From NCBI RefSeq assembly GCF_003633755.1, contig NZ_RBIL01000001.1, positions 1,597,426 through 1,661,425 on the forward strand: DNA of 64,000 nucleotides, given 5' to 3'. Below the pieces are notes generated by a model that was given only the letters and a program-made list of their open reading frames with translations, was not told the DNA's origin and did not search any database. A program made the position numbers and the translations under genes. The DNA is from Solirubrobacter pauli. Its GTDB lineage: Bacteria; Actinomycetota; Thermoleophilia; Solirubrobacterales; Solirubrobacteraceae. Positions 1 through 11,838 of this stretch are shown in pieces (position 1 is the stretch's first letter; each line of letters begins with the position of its first letter).

Positions 1-533
1 ATCGCCTTGCCCTCCATGACCGGCATGGCCGCCTCCGGGCCGATGTCCCCCAGCCCGAGCACGGCGGTGCCGTCGGAGACGACCGCGACCGTGTGGCCCT
101 TGATCGTCAGCGTCCAGGCCGACTCAGGGTCGGCGGCGATCGCGGACGAGACGCGCGCCACGCCCGGCGTGTAGGCCATCGAGAGGTCGTCGCGGGTCTT
201 GATCGGCACCTTCGGGCGGACCTCGATCTTGCCGCCCTTGTGCATCAGGAACGTGCGGTCCGAGACGCTGACGACCTTGATCCCGTCGAGCGCGCGCACG
301 GCCGCGACGACGCGCTCGCCGTGCGCGGCGTCCACGCAGGCGACGGTGACGTCGCGGATCACGCCGCGCTGGTCGACGCGGACGAGGTCGATCGCCCCGA
401 GGATCGCGCCCTCGGCGCCGACCGCGTGCGCGACGGAGGCGAACGCCCCCGGCAACTGGCGCAGCTCGATGCGCATCGTGAAGGAGTAGGAGGCTGAGGG
501 CTGGAGGCCCGCCGGCGCCTGCAGGCTGGACAT
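1..533 (-). CDS. NAD(P)-dependent malic enzyme with N-terminal ACT-like domain, C-terminus cut by the window edge
   Basis: The reverse strand encodes the first 177 residues of a malic enzyme, which decarboxylates malate to pyruvate in the cytoplasm. After a leader of about 20 residues an ACT-like regulatory domain begins ([15 protein letters not shown]). The catalytic domain follows, with the conserved YTPGVA segment carrying the catalytic tyrosine near residue 115 and the [10 protein letters not shown] motif near residue 160. The ATG at 531-533 is chosen because it is the first Met in frame; the Met at the beginning of the ACT domain is an alternative. The ACT-malic enzyme fusion is common in Actinobacteria and Firmicutes and suggests amino-acid allostery, which is family knowledge. 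Cofactor preference cannot be read from this part. Confidence 0.92.
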   Translation of the reverse strand, partial: MSSLQAPAGLQPSASYSFTMRIELRQLPGAFASVAHAVGAEGAILGAIDLVRVDQRGVIRDVTVACVDAAHGERVVAAVRALDGIKVVSVSDRTFLMHKGGKIEVRPKVPIKTRDDLSMAYTPGVARVSSAIAADPESAWTLTIKGHTVAVVSDGTAVLGLGDIGPEAAMPVMEGKA

Positions 534-560
534 GACGCCTGAGAATGCCACGCCGAGCGT

Positions 561-566
561 TATGGT
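561..566 (+). promoter_or_regulatory. -10 box TATGGT of a leaderless promoter
   Basis: TATGGT ends 9 nt before the ATG at 576 and no purine-rich ribosome site lies between. This fits the TANNNT-plus-short-spacer pattern seen before many genes in this window, so the mRNA probably begins at or next to the start codon. Confidence 0.6.
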
Positions 567-575
567 TACTCCGTC

Positions 576-821
576 ATGCGCATGCGCCAGAGCATCGCCG
601 AGATCGAAGACCAGTTCTTCGAGGAGATCGAAGACGACCGCGAGCGCCGCGAGAACCTGCGCAAGCGCGCCGAGCGTCGGGCGGCCGAGCGGCACGCGAA
701 GCGCACCCACCGCCACGGGTCGATGCGCTTCTGGCTCCTCTGCCTGGTGCTGATCGCCACCGCCGCGATCGTCACCTACGCGATGTTCACGACGCTGTAC
801 TACGTGCTCAGCCCGAGCTAA
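576..821 (+). CDS. Small membrane protein with charged coiled-coil N-terminus
   Basis: An 81-residue protein of unknown function. Residues 1-45 are highly charged and predicted helical or coiled-coil ([21 protein letters not shown], then an Arg-rich stretch). They are followed by one hydrophobic helix at about 51-72 ([20 protein letters not shown]), so a cytoplasmic N-terminus and a single membrane pass are expected. The start is supported by the -10 box 9 nt upstream. It is transcribed away from the malic enzyme gene and toward csrA. I recognise no family; it resembles the many short membrane proteins of Thermoleophilia. Confidence 0.72.
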   Translation: MRMRQSIAEIEDQFFEEIEDDRERRENLRKRAERRAAERHAKRTHRHGSMRFWLLCLVLIATAAIVTYAMFTTLYYVLSPS

Positions 822-850
822 GACTCGCCCTGCGGGCTCGCTCAGCTTGT

Positions 851-879
851 GGAGTTATGGCCCAGGGGGCCAGAACTCC
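851..879. terminator. Long hairpin between convergent genes
   Basis: The arms GGAGTT-A-TGGCCC and GGGCCA-G-AACTCC enclose an AGG loop, giving a 12-bp stem with a single A/G mismatch. It lies between the stop of the small membrane gene (821) and the stop of csrA (892), which face each other. No U-tract follows on either strand, so it is a two-way terminator-like or 3'-end stabilising hairpin rather than a textbook intrinsic terminator. Confidence 0.6.
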
Positions 880-891
880 CAAGTCCCCTGT

Positions 892-1125
892 CTATTTGTT
901 CGCGCTGAGACGCTTGAGGGCGTCGTCCACCTCGGCACGCGCGCTCGCGCCCGCCGCCACGTTCTCCTGCTGGATCTCCAGGTAGACCTCCTTGCGGAAC
1001 ACCGGGATGTCCCGAGGGGCCTGGATGCCGATGCGGACCTTCTCGCCCATGATCGACAGGACGGAGACCTCGATGTCGTCGCCGATCATGATCGACTGGT
1101 TGGACTTACGTGTCAGTACCAGCAT
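892..1125 (-). CDS. csrA: Carbon storage regulator CsrA
   Basis: A 77-residue RNA-binding protein that binds GGA motifs in mRNA leaders and changes translation or stability. It begins with the family signature [20 protein letters not shown] and continues through [11 protein letters not shown] and [10 protein letters not shown], followed by an Ala-rich tail. The start at 1125 is chosen because family members begin at MLVLTR and a GGGAGGCGG ribosome site precedes it; a 13-codon upstream extension is open but unlikely. No flagellar or fliW gene is visible next to it. CsrA is rare in most Actinobacteria but is known in deep-branching, flagellated Thermoleophilia. Its upstream region has a hairpin and several GGA triplets, which would allow autoregulation (inference). 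Confidence 0.95.
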   Translation of the reverse strand: MLVLTRKSNQSIMIGDDIEVSVLSIMGEKVRIGIQAPRDIPVFRKEVYLEIQQENVAAGASARAEVDDALKRLSANK

Positions 1126-1160
1126 GCTGCCGCCGCCTCCCTGGCGAATTCTGACTCGTC

Positions 1161-1191
1161 CCACGGGGCAGACCCGCTTCTGTCCGCGTGG
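1161..1191. other. Hairpin in the csrA / 1296 divergent intergenic region
   Basis: The arms CCACG-GGGCAGA and TCTGTCC-G-CGTGG around CCCGCT form about 12 bp with one G.T pair and one bulged base. It lies 36 nt upstream of csrA. The minus-strand transcript carries GGA triplets at and near this stem, as expected of a CsrA-autoregulated leader. The regulatory role is inferred only from position. Confidence 0.35.
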
Positions 1192-1295
1192 TGAGCACTG
1201 GTGAGGCTAGTAGTGGTTGGAGTATCCGGTATGGGGCTTGCACCCGATGAGCCCCCTGAGCAATTGGACCCTATGCGCTAGTCTCCGGGCCTCTT

Positions 1296-1886
1296 ATGAG
1301 CCGCCGGTCCCTGCGTCCTCAGCTTAACCAGATCCGCGGGTGGGTGCGACAGGGTCGCACCGACGCGTGGATCGCACACCAGCTGGAAGTGACCGTCCAG
1401 CAGATCCAAGCCTTCAAGCGCGAGCAGGGCCTCGAGCCCGACGCTGAAGACAACGGCACCGCCGTCGAGGAGGTGGACCTGCGCGCGGAAGACGACGCGC
1501 AGATCGCCGCCGAACTCGAGGCGGAGGCCAAGCGTCGCGCTGAAGAAGAGGCTCGTGCCGCCGAAGAGGCAGCACGGAAAGCCGCGGAAGAAGAGGCCGC
1601 TGCAGCTGAGGCAGCCGCCACCGCGGATGACGAAGACGACAAGCCCAAGCGCGGTTCACGCCGCCGGGGTGGGCGCTCTCGGCGCCGGTCCGCACCTGCG
1701 GGTCCGCTCGAGGGCACGTTCGACCATGGCGAGGAGGGCTACGGACTGTGGCTCGACCCCGCCATCCAGGACGATCCGATCTACGCCGAGCACTGGGCGG
1801 GTCACCGCCCGATCGAGATCACGGTCGAGGAAGACCAGATCGTGATCCGCCGTGCCGGCGCCAGCGAGGACTCCGACGAAGACTGA
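1296..1886 (+). CDS. Conserved-type hypothetical protein with HTH-like start, EA-rich coiled coil and RG-rich basic patch
   Basis: A 196-residue protein I cannot assign to a named family. Residues 1-48 (LNQIRGWVRQGRTDAWIAH and following) look like a small helix-turn-helix module resembling Trp-repressor or resolvase-type HTHs. Residues 60-110 are an Ala/Glu-rich coiled coil. Residues 113-132 are strongly basic (KRGSRRRGGRSRRRS). The last 60 residues form a compact acidic/aromatic domain (EEGYGLWLDPAIQDDPIYAE). The layout suggests a nucleic-acid-binding protein, perhaps ribosome- or RNA-associated. A TANNNT box (TAGTCT, 1279-1284) lies 11 nt before the ATG. Existence is well supported; function is open. 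Confidence 0.75.
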   Translation: MSRRSLRPQLNQIRGWVRQGRTDAWIAHQLEVTVQQIQAFKREQGLEPDAEDNGTAVEEVDLRAEDDAQIAAELEAEAKRRAEEEARAAEEAARKAAEEEAAAAEAAATADDEDDKPKRGSRRRGGRSRRRSAPAGPLEGTFDHGEEGYGLWLDPAIQDDPIYAEHWAGHRPIEITVEEDQIVIRRAGASEDSDED

Positions 1887-1895
1887 CGCCTTCCC

Positions 1896-1963
1896 GCGGT
1901 CGCCTGAAGGCGGCCGCAGGATGCGTTGTATGTGACAGCGTCGAGCCGTGGCGACACGGCTCG
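1896..1963. terminator. Two tandem hairpins between convergent genes
   Basis: The first stem pairs GCGGTCGCC (1896-1904) with GGCGGCCGC (1909-1917) around TGAA, with one T.G pair. The second pairs CGAGCCGTG (1942-1950) with CACGGCTCG (1955-1963) around a GCGA tetraloop, perfect over 9 bp. They fill the 91-bp gap between a plus-strand stop at 1886 and a minus-strand stop at 1978, the right place to stop transcription from both sides. There is no U-tract. Confidence 0.55.
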
Positions 1964-1977
1964 GTGCGTCGCACCCT

Positions 1978-2298
1978 CTAGCTGATCCGGCGGCCGCCGG
2001 CGTAGTCACGCGCACCGCGGGCGTAGCGGCCGAACGCGGCGTCGGCGACGATCCGCGCGTCCCAGGCGAACGGCTCGTCCGGCGCCTCCTCGACCGCGAG
2101 GTCGGTGCACCAGCCCGTGCCCTCGTCGTAGAGCTCGACGAGCTCGTCGAGGGTGAACGCGCCACCGACGCGGCGGCGGATCTCGTTCTGGATGGCGCGG
2201 GTCACGCGCTCGAGCGTGGGCACCTGCTCGGGGTACGCGTCGTCGAGTCGGCGTACCCCCTGGTCCCACTGCTCGCGTGCGGTCTCGTACGACGACAC
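1978..2298 (-). CDS. Conserved-type hypothetical protein
   Basis: A 106-residue soluble, acidic protein of unknown function, helical in its first half (ETAREQWDQGVRRLDDAY, PTLERVTRAIQNEIRRRVGG). It contains FTLDELVELYDEGTGWCTDL and ends with a short Arg/Gly-rich tail. The GTG at 2296-2298 is preferred over an ATG 27 nt upstream because a TAGACT -10 box ends exactly 7 nt before it, as in other leaderless genes here; that gives an N-terminus MSSYETAREQW. It lies alone upstream of ftsB on the same strand. No domain is recognised. Confidence 0.7.
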   Translation of the reverse strand: MSSYETAREQWDQGVRRLDDAYPEQVPTLERVTRAIQNEIRRRVGGAFTLDELVELYDEGTGWCTDLAVEEAPDEPFAWDARIVADAAFGRYARGARDYAGGRRIS

Positions 2299-2305
2299 AA
2301 CCGAC

Positions 2306-2311
2306 AGTCTA
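2306..2311 (-). promoter_or_regulatory. -10 box TAGACT, leaderless promoter
   Basis: Read on the minus strand, TAGACT is followed by 7 nt and then the GTG at 2298. It decides the start of that gene. Confidence 0.6.
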
Positions 2312-2399
2312 TTTCGCCCTCCCATCGTCTTCGCCCCTCGCTCCCGGCTGTGTCTGAGCCCCGGCGGCGAAGCCGACGTCCGGTCGACGTTACGGAGGC

Positions 2400-2693
2400 C
2401 TACTTGAGCCCTTCGACGATGTAGGCCCGCTCACCGGCCTTGACCATGCCGAGGCGGCGCGCCTCGCGCTCGATCGCGCCCGGCTCCTTCAGCTCGGCCT
2501 TGCGCTGCTCGAGCCGCTCGTTCTCGGCGCGCAGCTCGGCGACGGCCTCACGCTGGCGCGAGGCTTCTTTATATGTGGAGATCCAGGTGAGGGCAGGCCC
2601 GATGTACAGGTACAGCACGAGCGCGAAGACGCCGAGGAGCGCCCAGCGCCCGAGGCGGTCCCAGCGAATCCCGAGCGAACGGCGGGGAGGCAT
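2400..2693 (-). CDS. ftsB: Septum formation initiator, FtsB/DivIC family
   Basis: A 97-residue bitopic division protein expected to join the FtsQ-FtsL complex at the septum. A short basic N-terminus is followed by a transmembrane helix at about residues 17-36 (LLGVFALVLYLYIGPAL) and then a heptad coiled coil at about 42-72 (AVAELRAENERLEQRKAEL), the family layout. The C-terminal EREARRLGMVKAGERAYIVEG segment matches the conserved end of FtsB/DivIC, in which LGMVKPGE-like sequence is typical. It follows eno on the same strand, the usual actinobacterial order eno-ftsB. A strong hairpin ends one base before its ATG. Confidence 0.9.
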   Translation of the reverse strand: MPPRRSLGIRWDRLGRWALLGVFALVLYLYIGPALTWISTYKEASRQREAVAELRAENERLEQRKAELKEPGAIEREARRLGMVKAGERAYIVEGLK

Positions 2694-2694
2694 A

Positions 2695-2721
2695 CCTGCC
2701 GCGTTCTTTCCACGCGGCAGG
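2695..2721 (-). promoter_or_regulatory. Hairpin abutting the ftsB start codon, with GGA in the loop
   Basis: On the minus strand CCTGCCGCG and CGCGGCAGG pair perfectly over 9 bp around TGGAAAGAA, then one T, then the ftsB ATG. The ribosome-binding region is therefore inside the hairpin and a GGA triplet is exposed in the loop. That is the layout of a CsrA-controlled leader, and csrA is 1.6 kb away. Structure is seen; control is inferred. Confidence 0.5.
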
Positions 2722-2752
2722 CTCCCTTCCTCTGCAACGAATGGCCCGCCCG

Positions 2753-2771
2753 AAAATTAAGGCCCTGGGCC

Positions 2772-2774
<3 letters not shown>
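2753..2774 (-). terminator. Intrinsic terminator overlapping the eno stop codon
   Basis: On the minus strand the eno stop TAA opens the stem TAAGGCCC, followed by a one-base centre, GGGCCTTA and then ATTTTC. The 8-bp perfect inverted repeat with a T-run is the most classical intrinsic terminator in the window. The stop codon is its first three bases. Confidence 0.8.
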
Positions 2775-4810
<2,036 letters not shown>

Positions 4811-4818
4811 GCCCGCGA

Positions 4819-4824
4819 AGGCTA
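4819..4824 (-). promoter_or_regulatory. -10 box TAGCCT of mazG, built on the upstream stop codon
   Basis: TAGCCT ends 8 nt before the mazG ATG. Its TAG is also the stop codon (4822-4824) of the preceding minus-strand membrane gene. Confidence 0.6.
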
Positions 4825-5283
4825 GTGGGCGAGCACGAAGTACTGGTCGGGACCGAACGTGTCGTCCTTGGCGCGGACGATCCGGCCGCCCGCCCGGCGT
4901 TCCGCCCGGCCGATGACCGCGGCGCGGACCCACAGCAGGACCGCGGTGTCGAGCGCCACGACCGCAGCGATCCAGACGAAGATCGGCAGGTCGAGGCCGA
5001 CCGCGAGCGCCGGCAGCGTGATGCCCGAGACGACGTACATCGGCACGCCGCGCAGCGTGGAGACCGTGCGCAGGGAGCGCGGCGCCGGCTCGGCCGACGC
5101 CACCGCCTTGGCCTGCCATCGGGCCGGATACGCGGTCGTGCACAGGCCGACGACCGCGGCGACGACCAGCAGCCAGTGCGCCGGCGCATCGAAGACGATC
5201 GCCGCGACCAGCGCCGCGACGCCGAGGACGGCGTTGACGGCGCCCTCGATCCGCAGCTCCCGCACGGCGAGCCGTGCCGTCAT
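4822..5283 (-). CDS. Hypothetical polytopic membrane protein
   Basis: A 153-residue protein with four likely hydrophobic segments: about 16-35 (AVNAVLGVAALVAAIVF), 38-54 (HWLLVVAAVVGLCTTA), 80-98 (GVPMYVVSGITLPALAVGL) and 101-122 (IFVWIAAVVALDTAVLLWV). A basic C-terminal tail ends in a DTFGPDQYFVLAH segment. No family is recognised. Its ATG overlaps the stop of the upstream membrane gene by ATGA, so the two form a translationally coupled pair, and its TAG stop is part of the mazG -10 box. Confidence 0.68.
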   Translation of the reverse strand: MTARLAVRELRIEGAVNAVLGVAALVAAIVFDAPAHWLLVVAAVVGLCTTAYPARWQAKAVASAEPAPRSLRTVSTLRGVPMYVVSGITLPALAVGLDLPIFVWIAAVVALDTAVLLWVRAAVIGRAERRAGGRIVRAKDDTFGPDQYFVLAH

Positions 5284-5624
5284 GCGAGCCCCGCCGCCCG
5301 ACGGCCCCGCCGGGCCTGCCCGAGATGCTCCAGGCCGTCCGCCAACAGGAGCCCGCCGACCATCAGCATCGCGCTGGGCCCCAGCTCGGCGAGGAACCCG
5401 AGCGGCACGAGCACGAGCACGAGCAGGTTCCACCACGGCGAGCCCTCCGCCGTTCGCGGCCGCCGGCGCAGCACTCGCAACGCGGCGAGCGCGACCGTGA
5501 TGCCGGCGAAGAGCGCGACGGTGAGCAGGAGGTTCGCGTCGGTTCCCAGCACCAGGCCGAGCAGCACCAACGGCGCGCCGACCAGGAACATGACCACACC
5601 TGCGAGCCGGTCGTCGTTGCTCAT
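5280..5624 (-). CDS. Hypothetical polytopic membrane protein
   Basis: A 114-residue protein with about four membrane segments (MFLVGAPLVLLGLVLG; LLLTVALFAGITVALAALRV; WWNLLVLVLVPLGFLAELG; AMLMVGGLLLADGL) and a basic C-terminus. It is the first gene of a pair with the 153-residue membrane protein (ATGA overlap). The second loop is Arg-rich, which would place it in the cytoplasm. No conserved motif is recognised, so the function is unknown. Confidence 0.65.
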   Translation of the reverse strand: MSNDDRLAGVVMFLVGAPLVLLGLVLGTDANLLLTVALFAGITVALAALRVLRRRPRTAEGSPWWNLLVLVLVPLGFLAELGPSAMLMVGGLLLADGLEHLGQARRGRRAAGLA

Positions 5625-5642
5625 GGCGTGAGCTTGAACGCA

Positions 5643-5668
5643 AAGCGCCGCCCCGTGGGGCGGCGCTT
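5643..5668 (-). terminator. Intrinsic-type terminator after the mfd-ppiC unit
   Basis: AAGCGCCGCCCC and GGGGCGGCGCTT pair perfectly over 12 bp around two central bases. On the minus strand it lies 24 nt past the ppiC stop (5693) and is followed by the weak T-run TGCGTTC. Confidence 0.7.
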
Positions 5669-5692
5669 CGACGAAGGTCTAGCGGTGAAGGC

Positions 5693-6826
5693 TTACGAGC
5701 CCTCGGGCACCGCGCCCTGGACGGACGGGGTCGGGGTGGCCTTCGGGCCGTTCTTGCAGTCGGAGGTCTTGTAGCCCTCGGAGCACTCCGTCTTCTCCTT
5801 CCAGCGAGCGGTGAAGTCCTTGACGAAGCCGTCGAGGGCCTTCTGCTGGTTCTGGGACTGGAGGGTCTGCTTGATGGTCTCCTTGGCCTCGGCGAGCGTC
5901 TGCTGCGAGGCGGCGGTGACGTTGGTGACCGTGAAGACGTAGTAGCCGTACTGGGTCTTGACCGGGCCGACGAGCTCGCCCTTCTTGGCGGAGAAGACGG
6001 CCTCGTCGAGCTCCTTGTCGAGCGTGCCCTTGGCCTGGGCCGGGAGCTTGCCGCCGGAGGCCTTGGAGGTGTCGTCGATCGAGTACTTCTTGGCGACCGC
6101 GGTCCAGGAGTCGCCGCCGTCGAGGGCCGCCTTGGCCTTGTCGGCTTCGGCCTTGCCCTTGGTCAGGACGACGCGCAGGTCACGCTTCTCGGGCTGCGCG
6201 AAGCGGGCCTTGTTCTTGTTGTAGAAGTCCTGGATCGCCTTGTCGGAGACGTTGTCCTTGCCCTTGACCACCTTGTCGCGGATCTTGTTCGACAGGAGGT
6301 CGAGCTTCACGCGCTGAAGGATGTCGGCCTCGGTCTGGCCCGAGGTCTGGATGAACTTCTTGTAGTCCTCTTCCTTCGGGAAGGACTGCTTCTTCTGCTC
6401 GTCGAAGGACTTCTTGACCTCGGCGTCCGTGACCTTGACGTCCATGGTCTCGGCCTCGCCCTGGATCCACTGGAACGAGATCAGCAGCTGCATGACCTGG
6501 TTGCGGAGCTGGTCGTACTCCTGCTTGCACTGCGTCTTGAGCTGCTCGTCGGTGACCTTCGGCTGGCCCTTGGCCGGCGCGGGCGTCGACTTGCGCTTGG
6601 CCGCGATGCACTTCTTGTAGTCCGCGTCCGGGTCCGGAACAGCAGCGTTCGGCTGCCCCGTCGACTTCGCGGCGACAGCCATCCAGTGGTTGAACTGGTC
6701 CTTGTTGACAGCTTCACCGTCGACGGTGGCCACGGCGTTACCGGGCACACCGCCACATGCGGCGAAGGTCGCCCCAACGCCGACAACGGCGGTGAGGCTA
6801 AGAGCGATGCGAGCAGCCTTGATCAT
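5693..6826 (-). CDS. SurA/PrsA-like peptidyl-prolyl isomerase lipoprotein (copy 1)
   Basis: A 377-residue predicted extracytoplasmic foldase. A signal peptide with lipobox (AVVGVGATFAACGG) puts Cys near residue 23 for lipid attachment. A SurA_N-like helical region follows (TVDGEAVNKDQFNHWM at about 32-50 and VTDAEVKKSFDEQKKQSFP at about 145-165). The C-terminal half is a parvulin/rotamase domain (RDLRVVLTKGKAEADKAKAAL, SIDDTSKASGGKLPAQAKGTL, VKTQYGYYVFTVTNV). It follows mfd by 138 nt and precedes a terminator, so it is probably co-transcribed. A shorter, clearly homologous copy lies at 14112-15080. Start chosen for the signal peptide; an upstream in-frame extension is ignored. Confidence 0.9.
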   Translation of the reverse strand: MIKAARIALSLTAVVGVGATFAACGGVPGNAVATVDGEAVNKDQFNHWMAVAAKSTGQPNAAVPDPDADYKKCIAAKRKSTPAPAKGQPKVTDEQLKTQCKQEYDQLRNQVMQLLISFQWIQGEAETMDVKVTDAEVKKSFDEQKKQSFPKEEDYKKFIQTSGQTEADILQRVKLDLLSNKIRDKVVKGKDNVSDKAIQDFYNKNKARFAQPEKRDLRVVLTKGKAEADKAKAALDGGDSWTAVAKKYSIDDTSKASGGKLPAQAKGTLDKELDEAVFSAKKGELVGPVKTQYGYYVFTVTNVTAASQQTLAEAKETIKQTLQSQNQQKALDGFVKDFTARWKEKTECSEGYKTSDCKNGPKATPTPSVQGAVPEGS

Positions 6827-6964
6827 GTCGTCTGAGAAGGGGTTCGTTGGACGTACGGTATTGCCGAGGCAGAACCGCCCGGCGCAAGCGAGGAAATAGA
6901 CCTTCTCCCGGCTGCGCATGGTAGCGACGGGTTCTGGGTACCCCGTCATCTTTTGACGCGACCT

Positions 6965-10288
<3,324 letters not shown>

Positions 10289-10295
10289 CTACTTC

Positions 10296-10301
10296 AGGTT
10301 A
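10296..10301 (-). promoter_or_regulatory. -10 box TAACCT of mfd, leaderless
   Basis: On the minus strand TAACCT, then 7 nt, then the TTG start at 10288. No other start codon in this frame fits better. Confidence 0.55.
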
Positions 10302-10308
10302 GAAGGGC

Positions 10309-10331
10309 TATAGTTCTGGTCGTGTTGACCA
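10309..10331 (+). promoter_or_regulatory. Leaderless pnuC promoter with palindromic operator over the start codon
   Basis: TATAGT (10309-10314) ends 7 nt before the GTG start of pnuC. TGGTC (10317-10321) and GACCA (10327-10331) form a perfect inverted repeat around GTGTT, so the start codon is in the middle of the repeat. A repressor bound here would cover the transcription start of a leaderless NAD-salvage operon. The repressor is not identified; an NrtR- or NiaR-like NAD sensor is a guess. Confidence 0.5.
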
Positions 10332-10906
10332 AAACTGTGTTCGAGCTCTTCGGCGAGCCGGTCTCGTGGGCCGAGCTGTTCGGCTTCATCACCGGCATCG
10401 CGTGCGTCGCGCTGGCCGTGGCCCAGCGGATCGAGACGTTCCCCGTCGGCATCGCCAACAACGTCTTCTTCGTGATCCTGTTCACGGATGCTCGCCTGTT
10501 CGCGGACGCGGCGCTCCAGTTGGTCTACATCGCGCTCGGTCTGATGGGCTGGTGGGTGTGGGCGACACGCGCACGCTCGCCGCTCGCGGTCAAGCGCGCG
10601 GGGCCGCGGCTGCTGGTCGCCACCGCGGTCGGGGTGGGCGTCGCGACGCTCGTCCTGATCCCGATCCTGCGGGCGGCGCACGGCGCCGCGCCCGGGTGGG
10701 ACGCCTTGACGACCTCGATGTCGCTCGGCGCGCAGCTGCTGCTCAACCTCAAGCGGCTCGAGACGTGGTACGTGTGGATCGCCGTGGACGTGATCTACGT
10801 GCCGCTGTACTTCAGCCGTGATCTGAACCTGACCGCGCTCGTCTACATCGTGTTCCTCGCGCTCTGCATCCAGGGATGGCGCCAGTGGCGTACCGTCACG
10901 GCCTAG
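10322..10906 (+). CDS. pnuC: Nicotinamide riboside transporter PnuC
   Basis: A 194-residue integral membrane facilitator for nicotinamide riboside. It has about seven hydrophobic segments and the family features NNVFFVILF, the Trp-rich GLMGWWVWATRA, and the C-terminal LLNLKRLETWYVWIAVDVIYVPLYF that lines the substrate pathway. The GTG start at 10322 is fixed by the leaderless promoter. Its last 31 nt overlap nadR, whose product would phosphorylate and adenylylate the imported riboside and so trap it; the pairing supports the substrate assignment. Confidence 0.93.
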   Translation: MLTKTVFELFGEPVSWAELFGFITGIACVALAVAQRIETFPVGIANNVFFVILFTDARLFADAALQLVYIALGLMGWWVWATRARSPLAVKRAGPRLLVATAVGVGVATLVLIPILRAAHGAAPGWDALTTSMSLGAQLLLNLKRLETWYVWIAVDVIYVPLYFSRDLNLTALVYIVFLALCIQGWRQWRTVTA

Positions 10907-11838
10907 TCCTCGGCAAGTTCCTCCCGCCGCACGGCGGTCACCACGAGCTCGTCGACCACGCGCTCGAGCGGTGTGAGCGCGTGACCGTGCTGGTGCTCGG
11001 CTCGGTCACGGAGCGGATCCCGCTGCCGCTGCGGCGCGAGTGGATGAAGGCCCGCCACCCGCGGGCGCGCGTGGTCGCCGGCTGGGACGAGCTCCCGATC
11101 GACTTCGAGGACCCCCACGTCCACGACCTGCACATCGAGCTGATGGAGCGGTTGCTGAACGAGCCGATCGACGCCGTCTTCACGGGCGAGGCGTATGGGC
11201 ACATGCTCGCCGAGCGCTGGGGCGTGGCCCACGTGCTGCGCCAGCGCTCCGGGCGCATCTCCGGCACCCTGGTGCGCGCCGACCCGCGCGCGTTCTGGGA
11301 CCAGCTGACCCCGCCCGTGCGCGCGTACCTGTGCCGGCGGGTCGTGATCACCGGCGCGGAGTCGACCGGCACGACCACGCTCGCGCGCGCCCTGGCCGGA
11401 CGGCTGGGCACGGCCTGGGTGCCGGAGGTCGGGCGTGCCGTGACCGAGGCGCGTGGCCTGGAGCACCCGTGGACCGACACCGACTTCGCGATGATCGCGC
11501 GCCGCCAGCAGCGCGACGAGGACCGCGCCGCGTTGCGCAGCGGCCCGATCCTCGTGTGTGACACCGACGCGCTCGCCACCTGCATCTGGCAGGAGCGCTA
11601 CCGCGGCCGGTCGACCGCCGACGTGGAGGCGATCGCCGCCTCACGCACGTACGACCTGACGGTGCTCACCGCCGACGACATCCCGTTCGTGCAGGACGGG
11701 TACCGCGACGGCGAGCACATCCGCGGCTGGATGACTCAGCGCTTCCGGGAGCGGTTGCGCCAGCCCTGGATCGAGGTGCGCGGGACGGTCGAAGAGCGCG
11801 TCGAGGCGGTGCTCACGGCGCTGTCGTCGACAGCGTGA
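10876..11838 (+). CDS. nadR: NadR-type bifunctional NMN adenylyltransferase / ribosylnicotinamide kinase
   Basis: A 320-residue NAD-salvage enzyme. The N-terminal half is a nucleotidyltransferase (GLVLGKFLPPHGGHHELVDH with the GKF and HGGH motifs; RISGTLVRADP corresponds to the ISGTxIR motif). The C-terminal half from about residue 155 is the kinase, with a P-loop written GAESTGTTTLA in which Thr stands where Lys is canonical. There is no N-terminal repressor HTH as in the enterobacterial protein. Start: ATG at 10876 inside pnuC; a GTG at 10885 is possible. Its 3' end overlaps the convergent gdpD gene by 26 nt. Confidence 0.9.
   Translation: MAPVAYRHGLVLGKFLPPHGGHHELVDHALERCERVTVLVLGSVTERIPLPLRREWMKARHPRARVVAGWDELPIDFEDPHVHDLHIELMERLLNEPIDAVFTGEAYGHMLAERWGVAHVLRQRSGRISGTLVRADPRAFWDQLTPPVRAYLCRRVVITGAESTGTTTLARALAGRLGTAWVPEVGRAVTEARGLEHPWTDTDFAMIARRQQRDEDRAALRSGPILVCDTDALATCIWQERYRGRSTADVEAIAASRTYDLTVLTADDIPFVQDGYRDGEHIRGWMTQRFRERLRQPWIEVRGTVEERVEAVLTALSSTA

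Noticed and set aside
1238-1277. TTGCAC and TATGCG as a sigma-70 promoter pair before the gene at 1296
   Set aside because: The spacing is 28 nt, far from 17; the nearer TAGTCT box at 1279-1284 fits the local pattern better.
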